Shown in pieces: positions 1-10,879 of a DNA stretch of 64,000 bases (the stretch's first letter is position 1; each line of letters opens with the position of its first letter). The position numbers and the translations under genes were made by a program. Under the pieces are notes generated by a model. That model had not been told where the DNA came from and made no database searches. It was given only the letters and a program-made list of their open reading frames with translations. Source of the stretch: Macrobrachium rosenbergii (taxonomy: Eukaryota > Arthropoda > Malacostraca > Decapoda > Palaemonidae); assembly GCF_040412425.1 (NCBI RefSeq), contig NC_089767.1, positions 2,177,969-2,241,968 on the forward strand, in the 5' to 3' direction.

Positions 1-2025
1 CTATAACAACGTGATTCGCTATATATATTCATATTAATTATTCTAATTTTTAAATATAATCTTCATCGTATGTGCCACGAATTTATTCAACCGAGGATAT
101 ATTAGAATTATATGTTATATCCACAATAACAAAGCTCCAGGTAAAAGGAAGAGTGACCAACCCCTCAAGAAACAGGGGTGCCAATGTTTCTGGTCCAGGT
201 ATGTCGCAAGAAACCTGGAAAGCCTCAGCGTATTTTTTTTATTATTATTACTTTCTGACGATTCATTCAATGCACACTTACAACAAATGATATTTTCAAA
301 TAGCTCAAATATATTAAAAAATTCTTAAGATTCAAAGTACTCGATTCTCAACATGAAACACAAAGCTACTAAACTTCGAGTACTTTGTACGATATGCACA
401 TTAGTCATCTAAACAATTGTTACGTTATAGTACAAATATCTATACATCGCGAACAAAGATGTATTAGGAAATGCAAATAAACATCATGGAAACACTGCTG
501 AGTTTAATTTATTGAATCCCTTGTTAATGGAGACATGCAATCGTAATGTTGAGATTTGCTTGCAGAAAAAACGGAAACGCCCTTTGTTGTTATAATGACG
601 TAGTTTTACGTTCCGTTTTGGTAGTACTTCTTGGCACAGAGTGGTACTGAATTATTGTCAAAAATAGTTAAACGCGTGCACGTCGTATTAATTTGTCTGA
701 AAGAAAAAAAACCAGTTTCTGGCAAAGACTAGAACAAAGCAAGGCAAAACAGAACCCATCTCAATTTATATGTGTGATGAATGAGCTATACAGGTATAGC
801 ATCGTCGTATCGTAAACGCTTTGCTGCATTGAATGTGATGAATTTTTCTTTATATTAAATATAAAAATTATGGTAAGATGGATTAATGGTGATAAAATCC
901 CCATTTAGGTACTCTTGCACGTGATTACTGTAGTATATATAAAAAGGGACGTTCCATTCACTTAGCAAGTTGTGACCATTCCCCTTTAGAGGAAACCAAA
1001 TTTCCGTTTCCATTCCCTCATTAATTAGAGCAGAATGATACACAGTTGGGGTGATACATTTTCTCTTGAAGGGCAGCATATTTCTATATCTTTTCTCTAC
1101 TGGGTGTGGCATATCAATACACATTTTTGTGCACCATTTCCATTTGTGGGAACACAGCCATGCCCATTCTCTCCTGAGTGGAGCGGTATATATAGTATAC
1201 TATTCCGTACTGAGTTGAGCAGCAAAATACCTAGTTAGACCTAACTAGATATTATGCTTTGGATGAGAGAAGGTTTCAATTTCCTTTCCTCCTTTGAGGA
1301 AACTATATTCTGTAGAAAAAGGAAATGCAAATTTGTCCTAAACAAATGGGAGATAGCACACGTCATCTAGCTAATATATTACTCCGCTCCCAATTTCACT
1401 GAATCTAAAAATTCTTGAGCAACAAAAAAGCGTGGGGAACAACAAAAAACAAAGGAAAAAAAATGGGATTTTGCACAATTCATACAAAGTAGTAAAGTAT
1501 GAAAAGCTTTCTTATTTCAAATATTAATATATAGTTTTAGAGCAAACGGAAAAATGCTCACGTCTGGTGGGGAAGTCACAATTCTGCCTCAGGGAGATGG
1601 AAGCTGTTTTCCTGAAACATCACGAGCCAAGCTGTTATGTAGGCTACCTCCCTCACCCAACTCTTGATCAGTGTAGACGGTGTAATATTTGCACCAGAAT
1701 TATTAGCAAGTAAAAGTAAGAAATTCAGTTCGGATTAGAAAGTCAGCGTGAAGTAAAAGTTGTAGCAATGAGGAAAATAGTTGAAGACCAACATGCCCCC
1801 TCTAGCAACTTTAATTTTGACATTCAGTCGGTGTAGGATACCAATCGTTATCAAAGCTCTGTCTTTCAAAGTTAAGCTTTGTATTTCAACAACATTAAGA
1901 TGTTAAATATTGCCATATGTATGGCCACTTAAGTCAGGACTGTAAGAAAAAGCCAAATCACAAAACTGCCATAGGTTCCAAAATATCGATCCTTCATCCA
2001 CATTCAGACAACCTTCAAAGTAGTA
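1..2025. other. Unassigned AT-rich sequence
   Basis: No exon with convincing splice sites and no recognisable domain. Open stretches are short and compositionally random. Confidence 0.6.
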
Positions 2026-2027
2026 TT

Positions 2028-2035
2028 ATATATAT

Positions 2036-2079
<44 letters not shown>

Positions 2080-2105
2080 GTATAATTTTTTTTTTTTTTT
2101 TTTTG
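2028..2105. repeat. (TA)n microsatellite and T run
   Basis: TA dinucleotides with one CC break, then 18 T. Confidence 0.95.
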
Positions 2106-2388
2106 AGAAAGAAGTCCAAGTGATTAGAGTAATGGTGAAGGTTACATTCAAAGAGGTCAGACCAAGTTGATGCGACCAAAAGAGCCCTTCTCATCAATAC
2201 TAAAAAAAAAAATGCTTAAGCCTAACCACACTCGAGAATCTTGTGCATTTATCTGAAAAGAAACAAATTCAAAAACCATAGTAAAAGTAAATGATGATTC
2301 AAAACCTCAGCAGGGTAGTAAAATAAAGACCTACAAAGCAAGACAATGGAAGTCCAGTTCAGTTGAAACGGATAAATATTAAAGAAAA

Positions 2389-2937
2389 ATAGATGGCGGA
2401 CAAGTAGCGGTTGAGGCGCTTTCTGGGCCTACTTCCTCAGGGACTAGTAACTCCAATAAAGAAACAAGTAAAAAATGAGTCGAAGTTTCTTTGGAGCAAT
2501 CGAGTTTTCTGTACATCGTATAATCAAGGCTGCTGACAACAGATCTTTCGGTGGTCTCAGTATAATGCTGTATGAGCCGCGGCTCATCAAACTCTCAGCC
2601 AGTCGTGGTGGCCTGTGTTGTTGCTTTGCCAGAAGCACGACTATGGCTAACTTTAACCTTAAATAAAATAAAAACTACTGAGACTAGAGGGCTGCAATTT
2701 GGTATGTGTGATGATTGGAGGGTGGATGATCAATATAACAATTTGCAGCCCTCTAGCCTTAGTGGTTTTTAAGATCTGAGGGCAGACAGAAAAAGTGCAG
2801 ACAGAAAAAAGTGCTAACGGACAGACAAAGCCGGCACAATAGTTTTCTCATACTGAAAACTAATAGATAGAGGACAAGTAGTGGTTGAGGCGATTTCTGA
2901 CCTACTTCCTCAGGGACCAGTATCTCCAATAAATCAA
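2389..2937. repeat. Pair of ~73-bp direct repeats flanking hairpin element copy 1
   Basis: 2389-2463 and 2864-2937 both read GACAAGTAG(C/T)GGTTGAGGCG...ACTTCCTCAGGGAC...CTCCAATAAA. They lie immediately on each side of the element. Confidence 0.75.
2464..2863 (+). repeat. Multi-hairpin dispersed element, copy 1
   Basis: About 400 bp with three successive inverted repeats: a short stem around GAAGTTTC, a stem around CTTTCGGTGGTC, and a long stem whose arms read ACTACTGAG..CTAGAGGGCTGC. The copy ends with AAAGCCGGCACAATAGTTTTCT. Other copies are at 10497, 49420 and 53005. Confidence 0.8.
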
Positions 2938-3158
2938 AAAGCGATCTCTTGATAGATAACTTATACAAAAAATATTTGCAAAGCAAATAAGAAAAGAGAC
3001 AGCGCTCCAGGATAGAAACCAGAAAGTATTAAAGTCGAAAAAGTAGAGCAACTCCTCCAGATTCCATAATGCCTTCAAGAACCGTTCCGGAGGTAAAGCG
3101 CACCAGTGGAATTACCAAGTTTCAGAAGAAATTGGAATACCTAGGGTCAAAATATTTC

Positions 3159-3378
3159 CAGTAAAAGGATCTTTCCTAGGTAGTGAGCCCCAAGGGTTTT
3201 TGGAGGTCGTTATCTAGGACTAGTTTTTCTTGGGGATCATTATCTTTATGACATTTAAAGTCTTTTGTTTATGTTTTACGTTAATCCCCAACGGGCTTGT
3301 ACTAAACACGCCGCAGAAGTGGATACACACCGGGTTAGAACCCTTGGGGGTCACTATCTAGGAAAGATCCCAGTAAAA
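3159..3378. mobile_element. 204-bp MITE with 8-bp target duplication
   Basis: Inverted ends of about 31 bp (GGATCTTTCCTAGGTAGTGA and its mirror) enclose 3167-3370. CAGTAAAA is repeated directly at 3159-3166 and 3371-3378. An 8-bp duplication suggests the hAT superfamily. The Gypsy LTR begins 17 bp further on. Confidence 0.75.
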
Positions 3379-3394
3379 TATTCTGCTGTGCCTC

Positions 3395-3817
3395 TGTAAG
3401 GTGTCAAAGAAACGAGCAGGTAAAGGTTACTGCTACTTTATTACAGATCCAGGCAGCTTATATTGCGGCCGACTGACGCCGGGCCGTGAGAGACAATGGA
3501 ATTGACTGTGACCTGAGGTCGAAACAATAAACAATAATATGCAGTGAACGAGTACAAATTACAATACAAAACATACAGAGCTACAATATAGATACAGTCT
3601 TGATGCCTGTGAATGAAGAAACATGTGATACACAATGTGTGACATTCGTATAAATACCATAAAGTAAAAATGATTAAAATGCGTGACCTGGCACGTTTTA
3701 GGCGTGACTAATTGAGCTTGAAGAAAACGGGAAGTCACCAAAGAAAACAAGCTCAGCGGAGACTTAGTTAATGGCGCCGCCGAAACACTATCCTGGCGCC
3801 GAATTGGTGACTTTACA
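3395..3817 (-). repeat. 3' LTR of the Gypsy element
   Basis: 423 bp, TG...CA ends. Read on the - strand it holds an AATAAA (complement of 3437-3442). It differs from the other LTR at one base that I could see. Confidence 0.95.
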
Positions 3818-3832
3818 AATACTCCCCAAGAC
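3818..3832 (-). other. Polypurine tract next to the 3' LTR
   Basis: On the - strand GGGGAGTATT runs directly into the LTR start TGTAAAGTC, the expected place for the plus-strand primer. Confidence 0.65.
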
Positions 3833-3859
3833 GAGGGACGCGTCTGATTAATCCCTGTA

Positions 3860-5000
3860 CCTGGTGGGACGCTGAAGGTGCCGCGGCTCCTTGAAGATAA
3901 CTGAGGGCCTCCCGCCTGTGAGGCTGCTGTTTGGGCGGTCCCTTCCTGGGGCGGCTTGGCGCCTGCGGGGTGAGGGCGTGCTGGAGTGCGTTTGGGCGGA
4001 AGGGTGCTGCGTCGCTGCCGGGACTCTCCGACAGGAAGGCGGGCTTTAGCCGGTCTATGGAAACCCAGTCGTTCTTGCCTGGGAGTGCCAGCCGAACGCC
4101 TTGCTGTTCGCTCCAGCACGCGGAAGGGTCCCCTGTAGGGCTTAGTTAGTGGTGGACGGACGGCGTCGACTCTGACGAAGACGTGGGTGGCGGATGACAG
4201 CTGTGGCGGCATGAAGGTGGTTGCTTTGTCGATGTATGAGCGCCTGCAAGGGGGCGAACTTGCCGCCACGTCGCGGAGCCTCTGCAGAGATGGGAGTGGC
4301 GATCATCCGTCACGAGCTCTCCCGGCACCACGAGGGGTTCCCCATAGGTTTGTTCAGCTGCGGATGGGGTGCCGTCGGCTCTGGGGCGGTCCTCAACCCG
4401 AGGAGGACCCACGGCAGCTGATGTTTCCAGTCCTCGGCGGTGCAGCGGGCCATGAGGGATGACTTTGGGACCTGTGGAACCGTTCAACCAGGCCGTTGGC
4501 CGCTGGGTTGTACGCTGTGGTGGTGTGGTGCGTGGTTCCCAGCAGTTGAGCCAGGGCAGACCACAACTCGGAGAGGAAAGCGGGGCCCCTGTCGGTTGTG
4601 ATGTGGTCCGGGGCGCCGGCGGCTAACCCAACTGGAGAGCAGGGCCTCAGCGCACGCGCTGGCGGTGGCTTCTTGCATGGCGTGGCCGGGCCACCTCGTC
4701 GAACGGTCTACCACCGTGAGGAGGTATCTGGATCCGCCTGATGGGAAGGGGCCCGGCGGCGTCGATGTGGATGTGGCTGAAGCGGCGCCCTGGCTGTGGG
4801 AACTCGCCTACCCCGACTGCGTGTGACGACCCACTTTACTGGTCTGGCACTGCAGGCACTGTTTTGCCCAGGCTGTGGCGTCCTTTTGCACCCCGTGCCA
4901 GACGAACTTTTTGAAAGCAGTTTGGCGTGGTCCTGCCGGAGGGTGTGAGAGGCCGTGAATGATGTCGAATACCTGGCAGCGGCGTGAGGCTGGAACCAAA
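3860..5000 (-). pseudogene. pol: Integrase region of the Gypsy pol, several frame breaks
   Basis: An HHCC zinc-binding part (HGLSH then CLQC) lies around 4999-4808. Core pieces follow: VDRSTRWP (near 4714), TDRGPAF (first part of DDE) and NPAANGLVERFHR (with the catalytic Glu), then a C-terminal RGPFRVLER, a GPY/F-like module, near 4050. The pieces lie in all three - frames. Integrase would insert the cDNA; this copy is interrupted. Confidence 0.85.
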
Positions 5001-5024
5001 GGGCGGGGCTGGCCTGTGCTGATG

Positions 5025-5530
5025 TCACAGAGCAGGCTGGGGCCTCCCGGGCGAGGTCACGTCCCGCCACTTGAGGGATGTGATGGCGGTGCGGTATGCT
5101 GGGGTTTCTGGGTCAGCGGCCTGTTCTCTGGCAAGGTCCTGGTAATCTACACCAAGCTGCACTGCGTTCAACTCGACTCTGGAGAGGGCGTCTGCTACGG
5201 GATTTTTCTTGCCGGGAGGTACCTGACGGAACAGGTAAATTCGGCTATGGCTGAGAGGTGGCGCTGCTGTCTGAAGACCATGCGCGTCCCCCTGCTTCGT
5301 GAAGGCGTGAACCAGTGGCTGGTGGTCTGTGAAGATTGTGAAGGGCGTCCCCTCCAGGAGGAACTTGAAGTGCCGAACTGCGCGGTACATCGCGCAGAGT
5401 TCCCTGTCGAAGGTGCTGTAGCGGGACTCTGCGGGACTGAACTTCTTGCTGAAGAAGGCGATGGGCTGGGGCGCCGTTGATGATTTGCTCAGAACAGCAC
5501 CGCAGGCAGCGTTACTGGCGTCTGTCGTCA
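5025..5530 (-). pseudogene. pol: RNase H region of the Gypsy pol
   Basis: TDASNAACGAVL begins in a new frame near 5528. TIFTDHQPLVHAF and PVADALSRVE follow in the stretch 5390-5025. These are Ty3/Gypsy RNase H motifs with the catalytic Asp residues visible. Confidence 0.85.
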
Positions 5531-6621
5531 GCTGGAGGAGCCTTGGGATCCTGGTGTGCCAAGGCGGTTGCCTTGGTGAGGGCGGCCGTCAGGGAAAAGG
5601 CCTGCTGCTGGCTGGGTCCCCAAGACAGGGACTTCGGTTGACCTTTTAGGACTTCCGTCAGGGGGGCCGTGGTGTGCGCGATCCCGGGGATGAACCGCCT
5701 GTAGAAGTTTACCATCCCAAGGAACTCCTGGACGGCCTTGATGGAGGTGGGTGTCGGGAACTTGGCTACGGCTGCCACTTTCGATGTAAGAGGGCGGACG
5801 CCTGTCGGAGACACCTCGTGACCCAGGAATTCTGCTTTCTGGACGCCGAAGGTACACTTGTCAAAACGGACGACGAGGCCGTTTTCTTGGAGGCGCTGGA
5901 GGACTGCTTTGATGTGCCTCTGGTGTTCGCTGTGAGACCTGGAAAATATGAGAATGTCGTCGACGTAGCAGACGCAGAATTTTAGGTCCCCCAGGATGCT
6001 GTCCATGAGCCGCTGGAAGGTGGCCCTGGCGTTCCTCAGCCCGAAGGTGGAGAAGGCGAACACATAGGACCCGAAGGGCGTGATGATGGCTGTCTTTGGT
6101 ATGTCCTCTGGCGCAACAGGTACCTGGAAATAAGATTTAAGAAGGTCCAATTTAGTGAATATTTTGGCCCCGTGAAAGGAGGCCGTGAGGTCTTGCATAT
6201 TGGGCAGAGGGTAGTGGTCGGGCTCCGTTGCAATGTTGAGCCGCCTGTAGTCGCCGCAGGGTCTCCAGGAGCCGTCCGGTTTCTGCACCATGTGGAGGGG
6301 AGGCCCATGGACTGGAGGCTTTCCTGCAGATGCCCATCTGTTCCATCTCCATGAATGCTTTTTCGCCTCCTGAAGGCGCTGAGGGGGAAGCCTGCGGAAC
6401 TTCGCATGTGTCGGGGGCCCTTTAGTCACTATATGGTGGTATATGCCGTGCTTGGCTGGGGCCCCGGGGACTTGGCGAAGCTCGGGCTTAAACACCTCAG
6501 GGAACTCCGACAGAAGGTGTGCATACTGGTGGGGGCGGCGGTGCTGATGGTGGGTCTGGGTCCCGCCGTTAACGGGAGAGACCGGCAGGAGTCGGTATCG
6601 AGGAGGGCGCTTGCGCCCCAC
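5512..6621 (-). pseudogene. pol: Reverse transcriptase of the Gypsy pol
   Basis: 369-codon open stretch with LLSEFPEVF near the start, VQKPDGSWRPCGDYRRLN, motif A FTKLDLLKSYFQVPV and the catalytic YVDD at residues 219-222, then FLGHEVSP and FLGMVNFYRRFIP. All are classic Ty3/Gypsy RT landmarks. Between about 6295 and 6360 the conserved reading lies in another frame (MEMEQMGICRKAS), so two compensating frame changes are hidden inside the open stretch. The frame is lost at its C-terminal end, at the start of RNase H. Confidence 0.9.
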
Positions 6622-7105
6622 GTCGACTAGCAGGCCGAAGTGCGCCAGAAAATCGGCCCCAGGAGTGGGGTTCCCACGTCCGCGACGATGAAGTCCCAGG
6701 AGTAACTCTGGCCAAGGATGGAGATCGACAGGAGCCTGGTGCCGTAGGAGAGGATGGGGTTCCGTTGGCGGCCGTCAGGAAGGCGGCCGGGTCTGGTGTC
6801 TGGTTGCGGTCCTCTCTGGATGCTGGGAAGACCGACTTAAAGGCTCCTGTGTCGACCAGCATCATCCTGCCGAGACGGTGTCGCCGGACGTAAAAACCTA
6901 CTGTTTTGAGGCCCTGGGTTCTTCGGCTGCCATGGCGGCCTGTCCTGCTGGCCGCCGCCCCCGTTTTTTGAACGGTTGAACGAGCAGGGCGGCAGGCAGT
7001 TTCGGCGTCCTTTCCGAACCACTTGTGGTAGCGACAGAAGCCGGGGACCTCCGTCTGCTGTGGTTGGTGGACGTCTGTTGGCGATGGCGTTGACGGGCTG
7101 CTCAC
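6569..7105 (-). pseudogene. pol: Protease region of the Gypsy pol
   Basis: Open stretch on the - strand with MMLVDTGAFKSVFP, where D-T-G-A is the retropepsin active-site loop. It follows the gag zinc-finger region and precedes reverse transcriptase. Frame breaks lie on both sides. Confidence 0.75.
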
Positions 7106-7864
7106 GTCCTCTTCAGGCTGGGCCGGAGCTGACCGGCTGTGGCCGGTTTTAGCCGCTGTGAAGCCTTGACGGAGTCTGTGAGGTGTTGTGCCGCCTCTAT
7201 GAGGTCCTCGACAGGCATGGTGTAGGGGTGAGCGATCTGGTTGCGTACTTCCGGGAGGAGTTGGCGAAGGAAGATTTCCCGATGAAGCTTATCTCCTGCC
7301 GCTTGTTTGTGCCACCCAAGACTGGTATTGACAGGAGATCTCGACCATGCCCCAAGCGTCTCTTGGATTGAGGTCGTGGCGTGGATTATTGGCAAGGTCG
7401 ATAGCACAGGCGGCCCGCTCGGCGATGGGCAGGAGCAAGCTTCGAGGAGGAACTTTTTGTGGTGCTGTATGTGAGGGTGTGTGTTTGGTACTCGCGAGAT
7501 GAGTTTGTTGTACACGTCCTCGGAAGGGCGTTGAGCACTGTGTCGGCCTGTAGGATTTCGTCCGTGAGGTCCGCGATTCTGAAGTGGCTCTCCACCCTGC
7601 GCAGCCACATTGATGGGTTCCCCTGCGTAAACGGCGGCAGCTTTACGGTGAGGCGGCCCGCGATTGTGTTGCCCGGCCGTCGTGTGTTGGGCGCTGGTGT
7701 GGAGTTGCGGGAGGGCCTCGATGCGGGGCGGGCGCGGCTGTGATGGGAGGTAGGTAAACCTCGGAGTCCGGGGTCGCGTTTAACTGCATGAAGGAGGGGA
7801 TATCCGCGTCCATGCTCGCTCCTTTGACCCCCTTACTGGAGTGGGGTATCGCGTCAGTACGCAC
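7050..7864 (-). pseudogene. gag: gag of the Gypsy element, frameshifted
   Basis: A likely start at 7813 opens MDADIPSFMQLNATPDSEVY. The open stretch ends at 7643. Capsid-like sequence (MWLRRVESHFRIADLTDEIL) resumes near 7610, then moves to another frame near 7525 (EDVYNKLISRVPNTHPHI) and runs to a stop at 7102. A short zinc-finger-like motif of the form C-x2-H...FG..A...C follows around 7000-7050. At least two frame breaks separate the parts. Gag would package element RNA into virus-like particles. Confidence 0.8.
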
Positions 7865-8036
7865 TTTTGCGTGCGCCGTGTGGTTCCGCTAGTGACGCTG
7901 GTGGGGTACGCCGACGAGTCAGCACGCTCAAACGCTGGTTACAGCGCCGTGTTTAGGCCGCTAAGAGCGTTTTGGAGAAATCCTGGAGCCAAGACTGAGT
8001 CGCCGTGTGAGTCCGCTAATGGCTCCGGGATACTCC

Positions 8037-8047
8037 GGGGGTCACCA
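8037..8047 (-). other. Primer-binding site of the Gypsy element
   Basis: One base inside the 5' LTR, the - strand reads TGGTGACCCCC. It starts with the TGG expected for pairing to a tRNA CCA end. The tRNA species is not assigned. Confidence 0.6.
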
Positions 8048-8048
8048 C

Positions 8049-8471
8049 TGTAAGGTGTCAAAGAAACGAGCAGGTAAAGGTTACTGCTACTTTATTACAG
8101 ATCCAGGCAGCTTATATTGCGGCCGACTGACGCCGGGCCGTGAGAGACAATGGAATTGACTGTGACCTGAGGTCGAAACAATAAACAATAATATGCAGTG
8201 AACGAGTACAAATTACAATACAAAACATACAGAGCTACAATATAGATACAGTCTTGATGCCTGTGAATGAAGAAACATGTGATACACAATGTGTGACATT
8301 CGTATAAATACCATAAAGTAAAAATGATTAAAATGCGTGACCTGGCACGTTTTAGGCGTGACTAATTGAGCTTGAAGAAAACGGGAAGTCACCAAAGAAA
8401 ACAAGCTCAGCGGAGACTTAATTAATGGCGCCGCCGAAACACTATCCTGGCGCCGAATTGGTGACTTTACA
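8049..8471 (-). repeat. 5' LTR of the Gypsy element
   Basis: 423 bp, essentially identical to 3395-3817. As the upstream LTR on the - strand it would carry the promoter; TATA-like motifs are present but not decisive. Confidence 0.95.
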
Positions 8472-8749
8472 CCTCCATGGAGACATCCATCTTTGGAAAG
8501 AGTGTACTGTAGGTGAGTTTCAAGTTCGAAACATGTTGCGTCCAGTAAGATGATGCTTCTCACCTTCTAGTGCATCTAGAAAGCCAAAAAGAGCAAATTT
8601 AATCAGCTCAGGCGTCGAACTTGGAGCATTCTTCCCAAAATGGTACTCGAAATGTTGATTGTCTCATCACACATCAATTTTTGCTGCAAAGTGCTATGGT
8701 GTTTTGATAGCCTTAAGGAAATCTAGTCACAGAGAAATATCGTGTCATC

Positions 8750-9110
8750 GTGTCATTTGGCAGTTTGAAAAGCCTGGTTAATGGTTTGTTTGGACCAGAT
8801 CATTTGATCAAAATATCAAGTTTTTTGAGGTCTGCTCATGTTTGCGTGGCAGAAATCGGTCCAGTGGTTTCAGGAGTAATGACACTGGATGGCCATGTGA
8901 TGAGAAGGGTGAGACATATGTGGGGAGGAAAGTGATGCAGATGGAGGTGCCTGGTGGGAGAGCAAGAAAACAGCGAAGGTGGATGGATGTAGTTAGAGAA
9001 GACCTGAGAGACAAAAATTATCAGAGGACGATGTGTTTGCTGAGCCAGGTCCTGCTGTCAGAAGCATCGACTTAGAAGTGGGATAAGATGCAGAGAAAGA
9101 AGTGCTGCAG
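8750..9110 (+). pseudogene. RTE-like LINE 3' end (C-terminal fragment)
   Basis: The translation holds GHVMRR, GRKVMQMEVPGGRA and RRWMDVVREDLRDK in two + frames. This is the C-terminal tail typical of RTE-type LINE polyproteins. The fragment is frameshifted and ends in a (CT)n tract at 9123. Confidence 0.6.
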
Positions 9111-9122
9111 GAATAATATAGT

Positions 9123-9128
9123 ATTATC

Positions 9129-9166
<38 letters not shown>
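9123..9166. repeat. (CT)n microsatellite
   Basis: Directly follows the LINE fragment ending near 9110. A short (GA)n lies at 9730-9757. Confidence 0.95.
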
Positions 9167-9167
<1 letters not shown>

Positions 9168-9353
9168 CATATGCAGGATATGTATCCTGTAATTTGCTTT
9201 GTAGTTTCAACCGGGAGCTACAAAATTCGATATTGAATGAGTTCACAAACTCAGTATCCCTGCAAACATCTGAGTATGACGAGATATATAAAGTTTAGAA
9301 ATTAATTACACTAAAAATCGTATCTCTGACTGTTTAATCAACACAATCACAAA

Positions 9354-9668
9354 AATAAATTTCTGACTCACATCAGGATCGAATCCAGGTCTTTCAAATG
9401 AAAGGCAAGGCAGCTGCCAACTAAGCCACACAAGTCATAATAAAAGTAATTGGAACCCAAGTACCACTGTAGCGAAGGCTTTACCTGGGCAGGCTAACTG
9501 GGGAAAACATGCTGGTGTACGAGACAGTCAGCCTGCCCAGGTAAAGCCTTAGGTACGGTGGTACTTAAGTTCCAACTTCTTTTATGGCTTGTGAGGCTTA
9601 GTTGGCAGCGGCCTTGCCTTTCAACCGAAAGACCTGGGTTCGATCCTGATGTGAGTCAGAAATTTATT
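9354..9668. repeat. Head-to-head tRNA-derived SINE pair (large palindrome)
   Basis: The right arm (9526-9668) contains a tRNA-like stretch with A box TTAGTTGGCAGC and a perfect B box GGTTCGATCC at 9637-9646. The left arm (9354-9503) is its inverted copy. Arms of about 145 bp are separated by about 22 bp. A degenerate single copy lies at 27105-27235. Confidence 0.8.
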
Positions 9669-9724
9669 CCTGACTGTTCTATAAAGAAGAAGAGCGAGAC
9701 AGACGTTTAATGACTACATGAGAG

Positions 9725-9756
<32 letters not shown>

Positions 9757-10496
9757 TAGTAGAGAGTAGTCTTTTGACTAATTTTAGGATCAAGTTTCAG
9801 GAAAAAACTTTTTGATTTTCTTAAAGGCTTTGAGGTTCTGACTCGGATTTAGCCAGGTCTGCCAGTTATCTTGTAGATGAGTTGATTTGGAAATTTTAGT
9901 TTGGTATCTCATTTTTACAGTACTTACCTGCTTTTAGACTCATCATATTTGTGTAGTTTTATTCAGCGACGTCAGTAAGTTATGAATTCATGATGCCAGA
10001 AAACTTTAGATAATTAATGAGTTGCCACATTTTCAAATGCATGAAAATAACAGTAATAACTGCAATATAGATAACTCTTCCAGAAGAAGTAACAAAAAGA
10101 AGCAATCAGACAGAGGCACGAAAAATAATATACGAAAATTAAATGGTAAACACAAAGAACCAAATAAATTCCGGGAGGGATGCAACGATTCATGTCAAAG
10201 TTCAAACAAGATATGCCTTAACTAACAAAAGGAAATGGAGAAAGAAAATTAAGACTTGCATTAACCAAACATACTTCTGAAGAATATTGGGCAATAAATT
10301 TCTGCAAACCAAATAAATGTAACGCCGAAATTATCATGAGAACAGAGGGGAGGCAGAAAATTTATTTAGGAAAACCACAAAATAACGCCATACCATTTGC
10401 ACTGCCATCAAAGACTAGAAAGTAATTATCTATCTAGACACAGGAATGTGTGGCAAAATTAATGCAATGAAAGTGGAATATAAAAATTAACAGTTA

Positions 10497-10871
10497 ACAA
10501 GTAAAAAATGCTCCAAAGTTTCTTCAGCGCAATCGACTTTTCTGTACAGCGTATTTGATTATACGCTGTACAGAAAAGGCCACCGAAAGTAGATCTATCT
10601 TTCGGTGGTCTCGGTAGAATGCTGTGAGCCGCGTCCCATGAAACACGATTATGACTAACTTTAACCTTAAATAAAATAAAAAAAAAAAAACTACTGAGAC
10701 TAGAGGGCTGCAATTTAGTATGTTTGATGATTGGACGGTGGATGATCAACATACCAATTTGCAGCCCTCTAGCCTCAGTAGTTTTTAAGATCTGAGGGCG
10801 GACAGAAGAAAGTGCGGACAACAAAAAGAGCGGACAGAAAAACGTGCGGGCGACAGACAAAGCCGGAAACT
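10497..10871 (+). repeat. Multi-hairpin dispersed element, copy 2
   Basis: Same family as 2464-2863. It carries an extra 18-bp perfect stem with a 6-base loop at 10537-10578, made by an inverted copy of the TTTTCTGTACAGCGTAT segment. Confidence 0.8.
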
Positions 10872-10879
10872 AAATAATT

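Larger units (their letters stand above)
3395..8471 (-). mobile_element. Ty3/Gypsy LTR retrotransposon, recent but frame-disrupted
   Basis: 5.08-kb element bounded by two 423-bp direct LTRs that begin TG and end CA. A 4-bp target duplication CCTC lies at 3391-3394 and 8472-8475. The order on the - strand is gag, protease, reverse transcriptase, RNase H, integrase, which is the Ty3/Gypsy order. I see one difference between the LTRs (G in one, A in the other, in the GACTTA(G/A)TTAATGG stretch), which implies a very recent insertion. Several single-base frame breaks interrupt gag and pol, so this copy as written cannot make intact proteins. GC content is far above that of the surroundings. Confidence 0.95.

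Noticed and set aside
3931..7743. Several + strand open stretches of 60-170 codons
   Set aside because: They are antisense shadows of the GC-rich Gypsy pol and gag and show no domain.
9599..9670. Functional tRNA gene
   Set aside because: A and B boxes are present, but acceptor and anticodon stems do not pair well and the unit is part of a longer repeated SINE.
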